Numbered from the stretch's first letter, positions 21,001 through 29,423 are shown. The stretch: DNA of 64,000 nt from Methylocystis sp. (GCF_021731785.1 NZ_JAKFWS010000083.1:1-64000), one strand, 5' to 3'. Numbers and translations are program-made. Notes: generated by a model from the sequence alone, not told the origin.

Positions 21001-21214
21001 GGCGCGCGATGGTATCAAAGGGATCCTGCCAGAGCCGCGCCTCCACGTCCTCTGAGTGAAATTTCTCTTCTATCCGGGATTCCATTGGTGGCGGGCGTAA
21101 TACGGTAAACGGCGCCTGCTGCGCATAAAAGTATGCGCCTGTAGCGAAAAGAGCGACGACGATTGCGCTGTTCGAGCCAATGCCTCCAGAGGCTTTTTTC
21201 TCATCGTCAGACAT
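18077..21214 (-). CDS. Large multi-pass membrane protein with receptor-like region, unknown function
   Basis: A 1045-residue protein I do not recognise by name. One membrane helix lies near residues 14-34; residues about 40-650 are soluble; then about seven helices follow (TAGLVGILALLTAVVSAFYW, CIGLAAILVLGAGVIA, IALRVIAAILAFCLIF, AVYVVLMLMLFTFLTFIF, VPVVFLMLILIFLVV, LIYFPFAIFALMIM, ILATQIVGFIIIFGCAMALC) and a cytosolic tail. Inside the soluble part IVLISDRDTLYGRAMIQAL and AAIGVLGNDVFDKLLVLRAL, with VFFTTDYDAAL, recall the two lobes of type I periplasmic binding proteins. Base composition looks more AT-rich than the neighbours, suggesting transfer. No partner gene lies beside it. Confidence 0.85.
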   Translation of the reverse strand: MSDDEKKASGGIGSNSAIVVALFATGAYFYAQQAPFTVLRPPPMESRIEEKFHSEDVEARLWQDPFDTIARQIKKVDPEERKECEDAWTRKVLTIPLHCRPPFVDEGGKLRAEVGGTRIIAVTAPGASYFEDSETRRRLRYAVLSGLHLEGYEPRSEQHMGYFRPRDHEMNGFPVAIPYEWFDHETQKSRRILLLWIDEDVLSDTSDPLQRILALKTMLCASASATQCAAMSYQVLGPYSSGILRQIAIAKVRKPEALKAPTPVRSRTRTASLSPLTYPSEKDGRSDDAQFYVFGATVSDEQLGIKNIPERVFRTNGQDDSLARAITAELNQRGVNPGSAGFLNARKEQQIVLISDRDTLYGRAMIQALAREFQCPRVFGKDTQKCLEEFARNGPPAWIYTRTYHRGLDGMLPPTSTGGKSKFENADKNGANESLKAREDTKALERPFGQDQFDYLRRLAASLKEKDNDLRAQGEEGIAAIGVLGNDVFDKLLVLRALRPLFPEAVFFTTDYDAALAGQEDLQWTRNLIIASSYGPTLSEELQQDIPPFRSTYQTAAFLAARLAAQEEDAKENRGLRKKIRDGISYPRMFEIDRRGGVIALPTKIEVSGEAQRASDEIHPTIPALYTKLSPKSTAGLVGILALLTAVVSAFYWNRMIFPFLRASCIGLAAILVLGAGVIARWDFFAEAATEHGLGEPIAWTQGISVWPSIALRVIAAILAFCLIFDARRELRNNLAQVQARFFGENPTGKTDEKSVRTQGGSFPITWGMLCYHLPETEDKNGRVHIRQIWNAYVKKSALWPSTYRIAVYVVLMLMLFTFLTFIFGTPNVPWRGELRKVYSDVTVPVVFLMLILIFLVVDSTLLCLRFVSALRKHKTLWPPETHLAFEKKLELQDPLIDEWIDLNFIASRTNCISKLIYFPFAIFALMIMSRSTAFAEFASSVPILATQIVGFIIIFGCAMALCFNAEKARETAKTRLTKRLVAVKALEGSDRKAAQLETLLKLVDGLREGSFVPLSQQPPIRALLLPIGGLGWTALLDYRLLPGL

Positions 21215-21558
21215 AGCCGTACTCCAAAATCACTTTTGCGCCTTCGCAGCGCCAACATCAGAAAGAGGGTGCCACGCCGCGCAGCGACTGGCATTCGATA
21301 GGCCAAACGCCCCTATTAAAATTCGCAAGCATCTCGGCGCTTGCGTAAACCATAATGCTCAAGCAACGAGTTTGGCTTTTTTTTATCAGCCAATACCTAT
21401 TACCAATACCTAGCGTTGGCTTCGCATTAACGACGACCCGCGCCCAACGTATTATTATGCGGCAAGAATTTCCCATGGCAAGCGTAGGCTGCAGTTCGGC
21501 CGCGAGGCCAAATGCAATTGACAGGAAATCGCCCCCCGTGTACCCCACGCGCCGGAGC
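21215..21558. other. Intergenic interval with no recognised feature
   Basis: About 345 bases between the start of the large membrane-protein gene and tRNA-Ala. ORF 21258-21548 (minus) has no recognisable family and no good ribosome site, so it is not called. The promoter of the 1045-residue gene must lie here; I see no convincing operator, repeat or att-like copy of the tRNA. Confidence 0.5.
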
Positions 21559-21634
21559 GGGGCTGTAGCTCAGATGGGAGAGCGCTGCAATCGCACTGCA
21601 GAGGTCGGGGGTTCGAATCCCCCCAGCTCCACCA
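21559..21634 (+). tRNA. tRNA-Ala (anticodon CGC)
   Basis: A 76-base cloverleaf with encoded CCA: acceptor GGGGCTG pairs with CAGCTCC, D-arm GCTC/GAGC, anticodon stem CTGCA/TGCAG with loop ATCGCAC (anticodon CGC, reading the alanine codon GCG), and T-arm GGGGG-TTCGAAT-CCCCC. The ORF spanning it is an artefact. Confidence 0.95.
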
Positions 21635-21773
21635 TATCCCCGGCGAATGATCGAAGCCGCATTCCGCGAAGCGGGCGGGCCTGCCATGCGCGCGTCGGAT
21701 ACTCAATTGCTATCGATTGTTTCGTGTGGATGCTGCGCCATATCCGGTAGGAGAATCTCCCCGGAGCGCGCCG

Positions 21774-22208
21774 ATGTATCGCAAAATTCTTCTACCGATC
21801 GATATCACCGAACGCGCTATGACCGACAGCACGATCGCCGTCGCACAGGGATTGGCGAAGGCGTTCGACAGCGACATGCGCCTCGTCAACGTGCAATCGC
21901 TCCTGCCGATCTCCTTTCTCGACTACGTGCCCGAGAATTTTGACCTTCAGGTGCGTCAAGGCCTCGAGAAGGAAATAGCGGCGGTCGCCGCCAGGATCGA
22001 CTGCGCGCCGGAGCGCGTGTCCACAACGCTTCTGTTCGGTCCGGTCTATCAAAAGGTCTTGGCCGAAGCCGAGGAATGGGGCGCCGATCTCATCGTGTTG
22101 TGCTCGCATCGGCCCGGGATGGATCGTTTTCTCATCGGCTCCAACGCCACGACGATCGTCAATCACGCAAATTGTTCGGTGCTGGTGGTGCGCGGCGCGT
22201 CGCCGTAA
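21774..22208 (+). CDS. Universal stress protein (UspA family)
   Basis: A 144-residue single-domain Usp protein: start MYRKILLPIDIT, and the nucleotide-binding signature GADLIVLCSHRPGMDRFLIGSNATTIVNHANCSVLVVR, matching G-2x-G-9x-G(S/T) in slightly altered form (HRPGMDRFLIGSNAT). ATP-binding is therefore likely. The ORF track opens at 21717; ATG 21774 is used because the domain begins there. Stands alone between tRNA-Ala and a small membrane-protein gene. Confidence 0.9.
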   Translation: MYRKILLPIDITERAMTDSTIAVAQGLAKAFDSDMRLVNVQSLLPISFLDYVPENFDLQVRQGLEKEIAAVAARIDCAPERVSTTLLFGPVYQKVLAEAEEWGADLIVLCSHRPGMDRFLIGSNATTIVNHANCSVLVVRGASP

Positions 22209-22399
22209 CGACGTCGGCGCGCGCATCTGCCGGCGCTGGTTCAACAATCGCCTGCGGAAACGCCGACAGGCCCCGCGCGATGATGAAGCTAAAATGGCGC
22301 CGCAATGACGACGCCTTCACGAAACTCTCATCACGCTCTCACGTGACTTTGCTAACGACCCGTCGATGCGGCGATCACGTGTTTTCGCGGGAGGATGCC

Positions 22400-22600
22400 A
22401 TGTCGAAAGAGGCCATGCACAGCGCCGACGGTTCGGCGACGGAAAAGGCTGAGAGCCACACCGGCAAGATCGTCGGCGGCGTCATCGCAGCGGCGATCGG
22501 CGGCGTGATCGGCGCGCTGCTGATGGGCGGCTATGCGGTGTTTCCGGCGGCGGTCGTCGTCGGTCTGCTTGGGGTCGCGCTGGGATCGGTTTTCGACTGA
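22400..22600 (+). CDS. Small glycine-zipper membrane protein, 66 residues
   Basis: The ORF track frame opens at 22076, but GGGAGG just before ATG 22400 marks the likely start: MSKEAMHSADGSATEKAES, then GKIVGGVIAAAIGGVIGALL and VFPAAVVVGLLGVALGSVFD. Two hydrophobic helices rich in GxxxG spacing, with a short polar N-terminus. Resembles other small glycine-zipper membrane proteins in shape only. Ends 80 bases before a terminator. Confidence 0.6.
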   Translation: MSKEAMHSADGSATEKAESHTGKIVGGVIAAAIGGVIGALLMGGYAVFPAAVVVGLLGVALGSVFD

Positions 22601-22947
22601 GCGGGAGTTCGCGCCGGGCGCCGCGTTTATAAAGGGGTCCGGCCCGGAGCGTGCGTTTTTGAGTTTCGCGCGTGAAAAACTTGGCGGCTTGCGTCTTCCT
22701 TGAAGGCGAAGCCGCCTTTTTCATGTGGAAAGTTCGCGGCGTCCGTTCTATCGCCGAGCGGCTAACCTTAAATCGAACTGGTTCTGGCGCTCTCGGCCAC
22801 GGCTTGGCTAAATCGAAGCGTGGGAATATGAGAATTGCTTACGAGGATTGTGGCCTTGGGCGGAACCGTTTCGTTCTGTTTTCGTTACTCCTGAAGAGCC
22901 AGAGCCTCGCGCTGATAAGGCCAAATTTTGTAACTGGGAGGTAGAAA
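22601..22947. other. Intergenic interval holding a terminator
   Basis: About 345 bases between the small membrane protein and the SH3 protein. ORF 22672-22944 runs across a terminator hairpin and has no family features, so it is rejected. Besides the terminator and the GGGAGG ribosome site at 22937-22942 for the next gene I see nothing defined. Confidence 0.5.
22683..22721 (+). terminator. Intrinsic terminator
   Basis: GGCGGCTT (22683-22690) pairs with AAGCCGCC (22709-22716) and is followed by TTTTTC. The 18-base loop contains a small sub-hairpin (CTTCC/GGAAG-like). Likely ends the transcript of the 66-residue membrane protein. Confidence 0.75.
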
Positions 22948-23430
22948 ATGAATAAAATACTTGGACTCGCCGCAGCCGCCGCCGTTCTGTTCGGGGGAGC
23001 AGCGGTCGCCGATCCGGTGACCAGCCCCGCCAATGTCCGGTCCGGCCCCAGCCCGAAATGGCGCGTCATCGCCACCTTGCCCGCCGGCACCGATGTGACG
23101 GTGATCGATTGCGGAGGCGGCTGGAAGCGTGATTGGTGCGAGATTCAGGCCGGCCCGGTGCACGGCTTCGTCGCCGCGGGCGTGCTCGGGACGCAGGGAA
23201 ATAATGTCCTCGTCGCGCCGGTCGTTACGAATAATGTCGTTGCGATCTACAAGGGCCCCGGCGTCAACTACAAGATCCTCGGCAGCATCCCCGAGAATCA
23301 GACGGTCAATATGGGCGGATGCGTCGCCGGCACGGGCGGCGTCACCTGGTGCAAGGTCACGTTCGGCGGCAAATCTGGCTACGCCATCCAGTCCGAGCTA
23401 CAGCGCCAGAACTCGCTTTTCCCGATGTGA
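22948..23430 (+). CDS. Exported protein with two bacterial SH3 domains
   Basis: A 160-residue protein with signal peptide MNKILGLAAAAAVLFGGAAVA and two SH3b-type repeats: TSPANVRSGPSPKWRVIATLPAGTDVTVIDCGGGWKRDWCEI and NVVAIYKGPGVNYKILGSIPENQTVNMGGCVAGTGGVTWCKV. Each repeat carries a pair of cysteines (DCGG..DWCEI; GGCV..TWCKV) that could form disulfides. SH3b domains often bind cell-wall material. GGGAGG precedes the ATG. Confidence 0.88.
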   Translation: MNKILGLAAAAAVLFGGAAVADPVTSPANVRSGPSPKWRVIATLPAGTDVTVIDCGGGWKRDWCEIQAGPVHGFVAAGVLGTQGNNVLVAPVVTNNVVAIYKGPGVNYKILGSIPENQTVNMGGCVAGTGGVTWCKVTFGGKSGYAIQSELQRQNSLFPM

Positions 23431-23498
23431 TTGCGCGGCGCGGCTATGGCCCCTCCGCCTTCGCCGCGCCGCTCTTTCGGAGCCTCCTTCGACGCCCT

Positions 23499-24430
23499 AT
23501 GATGACTTTTGGCCATCGGCCGCATTTGAGGGCGCCGTCATTCGAGTCGAGACCTCCCGACCCGCTACAGCGCGCGTTTCGCCGCTGACGCGGCGCGCGC
23601 TCGCGCCTAATCCCGGTCCATTCACCCATACGGGAACGTGCAGTTATGTCGTCGGAGCCGGCGATGTGGCGATCATCGATCCCGGGCCTGACGACCCGCG
23701 TCATATCGAAGCGCTGCTTACCGCGATTGCCGGCGAAAGACTGCGCTATGTGCTCGTCACCCATACGCATCGCGACCACTCGCCGGCTGCGCGAGCCTTG
23801 CGGCAGGCCACGGGCGCGACGATCGCCGGATGCGCTCCCTACACGCCTCGTGAGCCGCCAGGCGCCGGCGGCCCCAATCTCGACGCGGCCCACGATCTGA
23901 CCTACGCGCCGGACATTGTGCTGACAGACGGCGACGAACTTGTAATCGGCGGCGGTTCGCTCGTCGCCGTGGCGACCCCGGGTCACACCGCGAACCATCT
24001 GTGCTTCGCGCTCGCCGAGGAGCGGGCGCTCTTCACCGGCGACCATGTCATGGCCTGGGCGACGACCGTGATCGCGCCGCCCGACGGTTCAATGAGCAAC
24101 TATTTGGCCTCGATTGAGCGGCTGCTTGCGCGACCTGACCGCATCTACTGGCCGGCGCACGGCGGTCCGGTGTGCGATCCTCCTCGTTTTCTGCGCGCCC
24201 TGGTTCATCATCGGCGCGGACGCGAAACCGCGATCTTACGGCGTCTCGAAACGGGAGACGAGACGATTGCCGAGATCGTCGCGCACATCTACGCCGGCGT
24301 CGACGAACGCCTCCATCCGGCTGCGGCGATGACCGCGCTCGCGCATCTTGAAGATCTGATCGCGCGCGGTCTTGTCGATTGCGCGGGACGGCCTGTCCTA
24401 CAGGCGCGCTTCTGGCGCCGCGAGGGTTAA
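23499..24430 (+). CDS. MBL-fold metallo-hydrolase (LACTB2-like), 5' end frameshifted
   Basis: A metallo-beta-lactamase-fold hydrolase: the metal-binding motif THTHRDHS, then ATPGHTANHLCF and FTGDHVMAW, and a C-terminal winged-helix-like region (LHPAAAMTALAHLEDLIARGLV), as in LACTB2-type proteins. The domain frame (from YDDFWPSAAFEGAVIRVETS) has no ATG, GTG or TTG between the upstream stop and the domain. ATGATGACTTTT at 23499 is in another frame; one more T in the T4 run would give MMTFWPSAAFEG. So the gene is either frameshifted, mis-sequenced by one base, or uses a rare start. Its end overlaps ftsB by 4 bases. Confidence 0.8.
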
Positions 24431-24756
24431 GGCGCCTTCGTAGCCGGCAGAAATATCACAACGTCGTTCTTATGCGCGCGCCCAAGCCGCTTGCGGGCTT
24501 CTTCATCCAGAATGTCGGCGTCGACGGTCTGGCCCTTGATAAGCGCCAGACGGCTTTCCCAAAGCATGCGTTGAAGCTTGAGAATATTGCGCTCCAGGCG
24601 CAGCTGTTCGAGCTTCTGCTCATATTCCTCGCCGGTCTTCAGCCCGCGCTGGCCGTGAACGCCGTGCCAGACGAAATATGCCGCCGTGACGCCGGCCACA
24701 GAGTAGAGGCTGAGCGGAAGCACAAGCGCGCGAACGAGAACTCGAAGGCGATGCAT
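24427..24756 (-). CDS. ftsB: Septum formation initiator FtsB/DivIC family
   Basis: A 109-residue bitopic protein: one membrane helix (VLPLSLYSVAGVTAAYFVWHG) and a coiled coil with GLKTGEEYEQKLEQLRLERN, followed by GQTVDADILDEEARKRLGRAHKNDVVIF, the usual FtsB tail. Helps assemble the divisome with FtsL and FtsQ. GTG 24765 opens the ORF; ATG 24756 (MHRLRVLV) is preferred. It usually sits between eno and pdhA in Rhizobiales, so its place beside popZ here is unusual. Confidence 0.85.
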   Translation of the reverse strand: MHRLRVLVRALVLPLSLYSVAGVTAAYFVWHGVHGQRGLKTGEEYEQKLEQLRLERNILKLQRMLWESRLALIKGQTVDADILDEEARKRLGRAHKNDVVIFLPATKAP

Positions 24757-24791
24757 GACCGCCACCCTAGCTCTGACGCGTTTATGCGCCG

Positions 24792-25472
24792 TTAAGGCTC
24801 GTTCGATTTGGCGGTTGCGGCCGGAAATCGGCTTCCTGCCCGCGTGATCCGGTCAATTTCGCCGCGCACGAGCCGCTCCACGAGCGACGGAAGATTCTCG
24901 TTGAGCCATTGCTCGACCATCGGCCGCAGCATTTCTTGAGCGCATCGGTCGAGAATGTCGCTTTCGCGGAACGCCACGCCAGCGGCAAGCGCCTGAAACT
25001 GCGACGCGACTTTCGCAGCCGATTCGGCCGACAGCAGCGGACGTTCTTGGCTGGGGGTCGAATCGGCGATCTTTGTGCCGGGATTTGCCTCTTCGGTCAC
25101 CCTTTCGCCTTCTGACGTTTCTCCGGCTTGCGACGAAGGGTCCGCTAACGCCCGCCCCGCACCGTCGGCGACATACAACAGCCGAACCGCCCCCGCGTCC
25201 TCCATCTCGCCATTAAACGCGTCGGCAGGCGACAGTGGTGGCTCGTCCTGGCGGCGCTCGAGCACCGGCGTCGGATAGGCGCTGTGCGCCGTGGGTCCTT
25301 CGTCGATGTCGGCGCGCCCGCGGCGGCGAACGTCGCGACGCATGCCCGGCATATTGTCGTCGTCGGCGATGATGCGACGGATGGAAGCGAGAATTTCCTC
25401 CATTGACGGCTCGTTCGCACGCGCTTCGTCCTGAATCGGGCGCGAAGGAGCGGATGCGTTGGCTGCGCTCAT
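24792..25472 (-). CDS. popZ: PopZ-like polar organising protein (DUF2497)
   Basis: A 226-residue protein with the PopZ pattern: a short conserved N-terminal helix (EPSMEEILASIRRIIADDD), an acidic proline-containing linker (about residues 45-145), and a conserved C-terminal helical bundle (EMLRPMVEQWLNENLPSLVERLVRGEIDRI). PopZ assembles at cell poles and tethers ParB and other partners in alphaproteobacteria. It follows tolC on the same strand, an order seen in other Rhizobiales where valS comes next; valS is not here. Confidence 0.9.
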   Translation of the reverse strand: MSAANASAPSRPIQDEARANEPSMEEILASIRRIIADDDNMPGMRRDVRRRGRADIDEGPTAHSAYPTPVLERRQDEPPLSPADAFNGEMEDAGAVRLLYVADGAGRALADPSSQAGETSEGERVTEEANPGTKIADSTPSQERPLLSAESAAKVASQFQALAAGVAFRESDILDRCAQEMLRPMVEQWLNENLPSLVERLVRGEIDRITRAGSRFPAATAKSNEP

Positions 25473-25609
25473 GGAATTCTGTCGCTTTGCGCGGAAAGTC
25501 CGCGCATGAGGGTGGCCGGATCTCCGATTGCGCCAAGACGGCGAATCAACTCGGTCCGACTGAATTCGACACTTTTCGCGTTATGATGTCACCCGCATTC
25601 GCGAAATTC

Positions 25610-27079
25610 TTATTGGCCGTCGGGCGTGTCGACACCGAACCACTTCTCCTGCACCTGATCGAGATGAACGCTCGGATCATAGAGCGCAACGGCGAGGTCG
25701 AGCTCTTGCGCCGACAGGCGGCCGATCGAACCCAGCGCAGCGTAGGAAGCGACAACGCGATCCCGCTGGGAGGTGAGGAGATTGACTCTGGCGTTAAGGA
25801 GCGACTGCTGGGCATTCAATACGTCGAGGGTCGTGCGCTGGCCGACCTTGGCTTCTTCGCGCACGCCGGCGAGCGCCGTCTCCGCGGCCTTGACCGCCGC
25901 CTGGCCAGAAGCGATCGAAGCCTTCGCGGTTTCGAGGAGTCCGTAGCTCGAAACGACGCTGGCGCGCACGCTGTCGCGCTGCACGTCCGCATTGAGCCTT
26001 GCCTGCCCAAGTTGCTCTTTCGCCTGTCGGATCGAGGCGTATTCTGAGCCGCCCTGATAGAGCGGCACATTCAGTTGTCCGATCGCGGAAGCGGTGAACT
26101 GCTTGGAGCCCGGCAGTCCCAAAAATGAATCGTACTGATTCGAAACCTGGGTGTTGACCGAGAGATTAGGCATCAAGGCGGCTTCCGCGACCTTGACCGC
26201 AAGCGCCGCGGCGTCGACCTGATGCAGCGCCGCCGTCACGCCGGGATGCTCCACGATTGCGATGGCGATCGCCGCCTCAAGCGACTTTGGCAGCAAAGGC
26301 TCGAGGCTGCGCCCAGGCTCCAGACGTTTCGGCTCGACGCCGATGATCTGGCGATAATTCGCCATGCTGTTTTTCAGCTGCGCCTGCGAGGCGTAAAATT
26401 CCGAACGGGCCAAAGAGACCGAGGCTTCCGCCTGGGCTACGTCGGTTCGCGTCACCTCGCCAACCTGGAAACGGTCGCGGGTCTGCTTGAGCTGCTCGTC
26501 CAGCACCGCAATGTTGTTCTTGCGCAAGGATACGACCGCCGTGTCGCGCAGCACGTTCATATAGGCGGTCGCGCCGTTCTGAAGGGTCGCCTGTTCGGTC
26601 AGCCGCATCGTCGATCGCGCCGCGAACACGCCCGATTCTGCCTGCCGCACGGAATTTTCGGTCTTGAAGCCGTCGAACAACGTCTGCGACAGGTTGAGCG
26701 TCGCGCCGCGCGGATAGCCCACATATGTATCTTGGAAATCGCCGCTGGCGCCCGATGCGGCGCCGGCCTGTTGGCTGGAGCTGCCGCCAAACGGAATCTT
26801 GATTGCGGCGTATTGCGCGCCGGCCTGAGCCGTGATGCTCGCCTTCGGCCGGAGGCCCGCCTTGGCTTTCGGCGCGTCCTCGTCGCGCACCCGCACATTG
26901 GCGCGGCTCTGGTTGAGGTCGGGATTGACGTAATAGGCGCGAGCCAGAGCCGAGAGCAGACTTTCGGCTGCAGCCTGATCGGTCGCGACCGAGACGAATG
27001 CAAACGCCAGGACGGCGACCGCGCAGTACGGGAAGCAGGCTGATCGCCGCCCTCCGAGACCACCTCCGTCAGTCGCCAT
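25610..27079 (-). CDS. tolC: TolC-family outer-membrane efflux protein
   Basis: A 489-residue trimeric outer-membrane channel for type I secretion and RND or ABC efflux. The signal peptide ends near TDQAAAE; the mature protein starts SLLSALARAYYVNPDLNQSRANVR, with the two repeated OEP domains and the conserved equatorial sequences EVTRTDVAQAEASVSLARS and GQRTTLDVLNAQQSLLNARVNL. No inner-membrane partner lies beside it, so it probably serves several exporters. popZ lies downstream and a Pcm-like gene upstream on the same strand. Confidence 0.93.
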   Translation of the reverse strand: MATDGGGLGGRRSACFPYCAVAVLAFAFVSVATDQAAAESLLSALARAYYVNPDLNQSRANVRVRDEDAPKAKAGLRPKASITAQAGAQYAAIKIPFGGSSSQQAGAASGASGDFQDTYVGYPRGATLNLSQTLFDGFKTENSVRQAESGVFAARSTMRLTEQATLQNGATAYMNVLRDTAVVSLRKNNIAVLDEQLKQTRDRFQVGEVTRTDVAQAEASVSLARSEFYASQAQLKNSMANYRQIIGVEPKRLEPGRSLEPLLPKSLEAAIAIAIVEHPGVTAALHQVDAAALAVKVAEAALMPNLSVNTQVSNQYDSFLGLPGSKQFTASAIGQLNVPLYQGGSEYASIRQAKEQLGQARLNADVQRDSVRASVVSSYGLLETAKASIASGQAAVKAAETALAGVREEAKVGQRTTLDVLNAQQSLLNARVNLLTSQRDRVVASYAALGSIGRLSAQELDLAVALYDPSVHLDQVQEKWFGVDTPDGQ

Positions 27080-27175
27080 TGTTCTTCAACCTATCCTCGC
27101 GCGCCCGTTTTGCGGCCGGTGAGTTGCAACGATGAACGCCGAACGCAACGCTGGACGATGTGAATTTGGCCGGCG

Positions 27176-27895
27176 CTATAGACTGAATCCAGGGGCCTGA
27201 CCGAATCCTTCGAGAACCGGCGCGCTGGCCGAGAAAAGCGGCCGTTCTCCCGCGGCGCGACCGGCTTGGCGCTCGAAACGCACGACTTGCTGGCCGCCGC
27301 GCGGCTCCGGCGTGACGATCGCCAGCAATCGGCCGTCGGGCGTCAGCTGCTCAAACAAGCCGTCGAGGCCTGCCTCCGCATGTCCCTGGACGATGATCAC
27401 GTCGTAAGGCGCAGCGCTGCGGCAGCCCATTTCCAGCGGCCCCAACTCCAACTGCACGTTTTCGCAGCCCAGCGCGTCGAGCCCTGCTTGGGCGCGCGCA
27501 AATAGATCAGGATCGCACTCGAGCGCGACGACCTTCTCCGCAAGTCCGGAGAGCAACGCGGCGGAATAGCCGGCGCCGCCAATGTCGAGCGCCTTGTCGG
27601 TCTCTTTGATGCCGGCGGCCTGAAGCATTCGCGCCAGCACGAGCGGCGGCAGCAGACTGCGCCGGCGCCCGCCGGCCGACTTCACGGCGACCGCGAGATC
27701 CGAATAGGCGAGCGGCGCGAGCGAATCGGAAAGGAAAAGTTCTCGCGGAACGCTAAGGAAGCGCTCGAGCAAGGGAACATCCGTAACGTCGAAAGGACGG
27801 AGCTGGCGCTCAACCATCGTATGCCGAAGCGTCGCCGTCGCCTTGCCAGTTTTCGCCACTCGCGCCACCACGTCCAACATTCGATTTCCGGCCAC
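27176..27895 (-). CDS. Protein-L-isoaspartate O-methyltransferase-like protein
   Basis: A 239-residue class I methyltransferase of the PCMT family. MVERQLRPFDVTDVPLLERFLSVPRELFL matches the N-terminal region of alphaproteobacterial members, and ALDIGGAGYSAALLSGLAEKVVALECD is the SAM site (usual VLDIGGGTGYS-type, here VLDI replaced by ALDI and one Gly lost). YDVIIVQGHAEAGLDGLFEQLTPDGRLLAI follows. Alphaproteobacterial copies beside tolC may not repair isoaspartate; that is from memory. The exact start is uncertain: the domain begins at about residue 26. Confidence 0.8.
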   Translation of the reverse strand: MAGNRMLDVVARVAKTGKATATLRHTMVERQLRPFDVTDVPLLERFLSVPRELFLSDSLAPLAYSDLAVAVKSAGGRRRSLLPPLVLARMLQAAGIKETDKALDIGGAGYSAALLSGLAEKVVALECDPDLFARAQAGLDALGCENVQLELGPLEMGCRSAAPYDVIIVQGHAEAGLDGLFEQLTPDGRLLAIVTPEPRGGQQVVRFERQAGRAAGERPLFSASAPVLEGFGQAPGFSL

Positions 27896-27990
27896 GCGCC
27901 GGCCCCTCGAGGGAGATGCTGCAGCGCAGGAAACGCCGTCGCAGCTTTATAGGCGCCGTCTTGCGGCAAGTCCATGGCTACTCCATGGCC

Positions 27991-28449
27991 TCACAGCTCC
28001 GCGCCGACGAGCAGACGGACGCTGTCGTCGCCCGCCCCCAATCGGCGCATTTGTTCGAGCGACGTCTTGTCGAGAACATCGGCGATCGCTTCTCGCGCGC
28101 GCAGCATGACGAGACGAACCGCGCATCGCGTCTCGTCGGCGCAATCGTCGCATCGACGATAAACGGTCTTGCTCGCGCATTGAATCGGCGCCAGCGGCCC
28201 ATCGAGCGTGCGCACGATATTGCCGACGCCGATATCCTCTGGCGGGCGCGCCAACATATAGCCGCCGCCCTTGCCCTTTTTCGAATGCACGAAGCCCGCG
28301 TTCCGCAGTTCGCCCAAAATTGCGTCGAGAAACTTTTTTGGAATTTGGTTCGCGGCGGCGATCTCAGCAACCAGAGCGGTCTCCCCCGGCCGCACCCCGG
28401 CGAGGTGAACCATGGCCTTGAGGCCATATTTGGCTTTTTTCGTCAGCAT
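27991..28449 (-). CDS. Rrf2-family regulator with four-cysteine cluster
   Basis: A 152-residue winged-helix regulator: MLTKKAKYGLKAMVHLAG, LVAEIAAANQIPKKFLDAILGELRNAGFVHSKKGKGGGYMLAR is the typical Rrf2 DNA-binding half. The effector region has CASKTVYRRCDDCADETRC, four cysteines in a spacing that differs from IscR (C-X5-C-X5-C-X2-H) but could bind an iron-sulfur cluster. It faces the sulfite exporter/cysK pair across a 170-base gap, so it probably controls sulfur assimilation, in the manner of CymR or CysR-like regulators. Confidence 0.85.
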   Translation of the reverse strand: MLTKKAKYGLKAMVHLAGVRPGETALVAEIAAANQIPKKFLDAILGELRNAGFVHSKKGKGGGYMLARPPEDIGVGNIVRTLDGPLAPIQCASKTVYRRCDDCADETRCAVRLVMLRAREAIADVLDKTSLEQMRRLGAGDDSVRLLVGAEL

Positions 28450-28619
28450 TCCCTTGGACCTTAGGGTCAGCGCCGATCGCGCGATTCCCTCTTCGTCGCC
28501 ATATTAGTGCAACTCTGCAGGTTTTTATAATTGATCGCGGGACAGCCCATAGCCTCGAATTGACAAAGTTGACTATCTTTATAGAGTAAAATTTAGGTCA
28601 CCTGTCGGGTAAAGGAAGA

Positions 28620-29423
28620 ATGGCGGAAATTTTCGACGCTTTGAGCGCAATTAATCCGCTCTATTCCGTTTCTGGCTTCGCTGTTGGCGCGCTTGTTGGG
28701 TTCACCGGCGTCGGCGGCGGCTCGCTGATGACGCCGATTCTGATGCTGGGCTTCGGCATCGCCCCCACGACCGCCGTCGGCACCGACCTGCTCTATGCCG
28801 CCATCACCAAGACAAACGGCACGCTCGTTCACGCCCTGCATGGCACGGTCGATTGGCGCATCACCCGCCGGCTGGCCTATGGCAGCGTGCCGGCGACCAT
28901 TGCGAGCCTGATCCTTCTCTCCTGGCTCGGCAAGTCGAGCGGCCACGCGGCCAATGGTCTGATCACCTCGGCCCTGGGATTCGCCCTCATTCTCACCGCC
29001 TTCTCCATCCTTTTTCGTCGCTGGCTTCTCGATCATATCGCGAAACACACCAACAACATGAGCGACAATCGCCTGCTCGGCCTGACCGTGACTCTCGGCG
29101 TCTTTCTCGGGGTGCTGGTTTCGATTTCCTCGGTCGGCGCCGGCGCGATCGGCATGACCGTGCTGCTGGCGCTCTATTCGCATACGCCGACCGCGCGTCT
29201 CGTCGGCTCCGACATCGCCCATGCCGTGCCGCTGACGCTGATCGCCGGCTTCGGGCACTGGCTGATGGGCGGCGTCGATTGGGTGCTGCTGCTCTCGCTG
29301 CTGATCGGCTCAATTCCTGGCATCGCCATTGGCGCGCATTTCGCCGCGCGCGTGCCAGATCGCTATTTGCGCCCGGCGCTGGCGAGCGTCATGGCGCTCG
29401 TCGGAATCAAACTCTCGATTTAG
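28620..29423 (+). CDS. TauE/SafE-family sulfite or sulfate exporter
   Basis: A 267-residue inner-membrane protein with about eight helices. Two inverted halves are visible: [23 protein letters not shown] and [22 protein letters not shown], the G(V)GGG signature segments of TauE/SafE. Members export sulfite, sulfoacetate and related organosulfur anions. It is 25 bases before cysK on the same strand and faces an Rrf2 regulator, so a role in sulfur balance is likely. The ribosome site AAAGGAAG precedes the ATG. Confidence 0.9.
   Translation: MAEIFDALSAINPLYSVSGFAVGALVGFTGVGGGSLMTPILMLGFGIAPTTAVGTDLLYAAITKTNGTLVHALHGTVDWRITRRLAYGSVPATIASLILLSWLGKSSGHAANGLITSALGFALILTAFSILFRRWLLDHIAKHTNNMSDNRLLGLTVTLGVFLGVLVSISSVGAGAIGMTVLLALYSHTPTARLVGSDIAHAVPLTLIAGFGHWLMGGVDWVLLLSLLIGSIPGIAIGAHFAARVPDRYLRPALASVMALVGIKLSI

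Noticed and set aside
21559-21634. tRNA-Ala as a second integration site for the neighbouring 1045-residue gene
   Set aside because: No second copy of its 3' end and no integrase was found on either side.
28593-29258. 221-residue minus-strand ORF
   Set aside because: Antisense shadow of the TauE/SafE exporter, which has clear family motifs.
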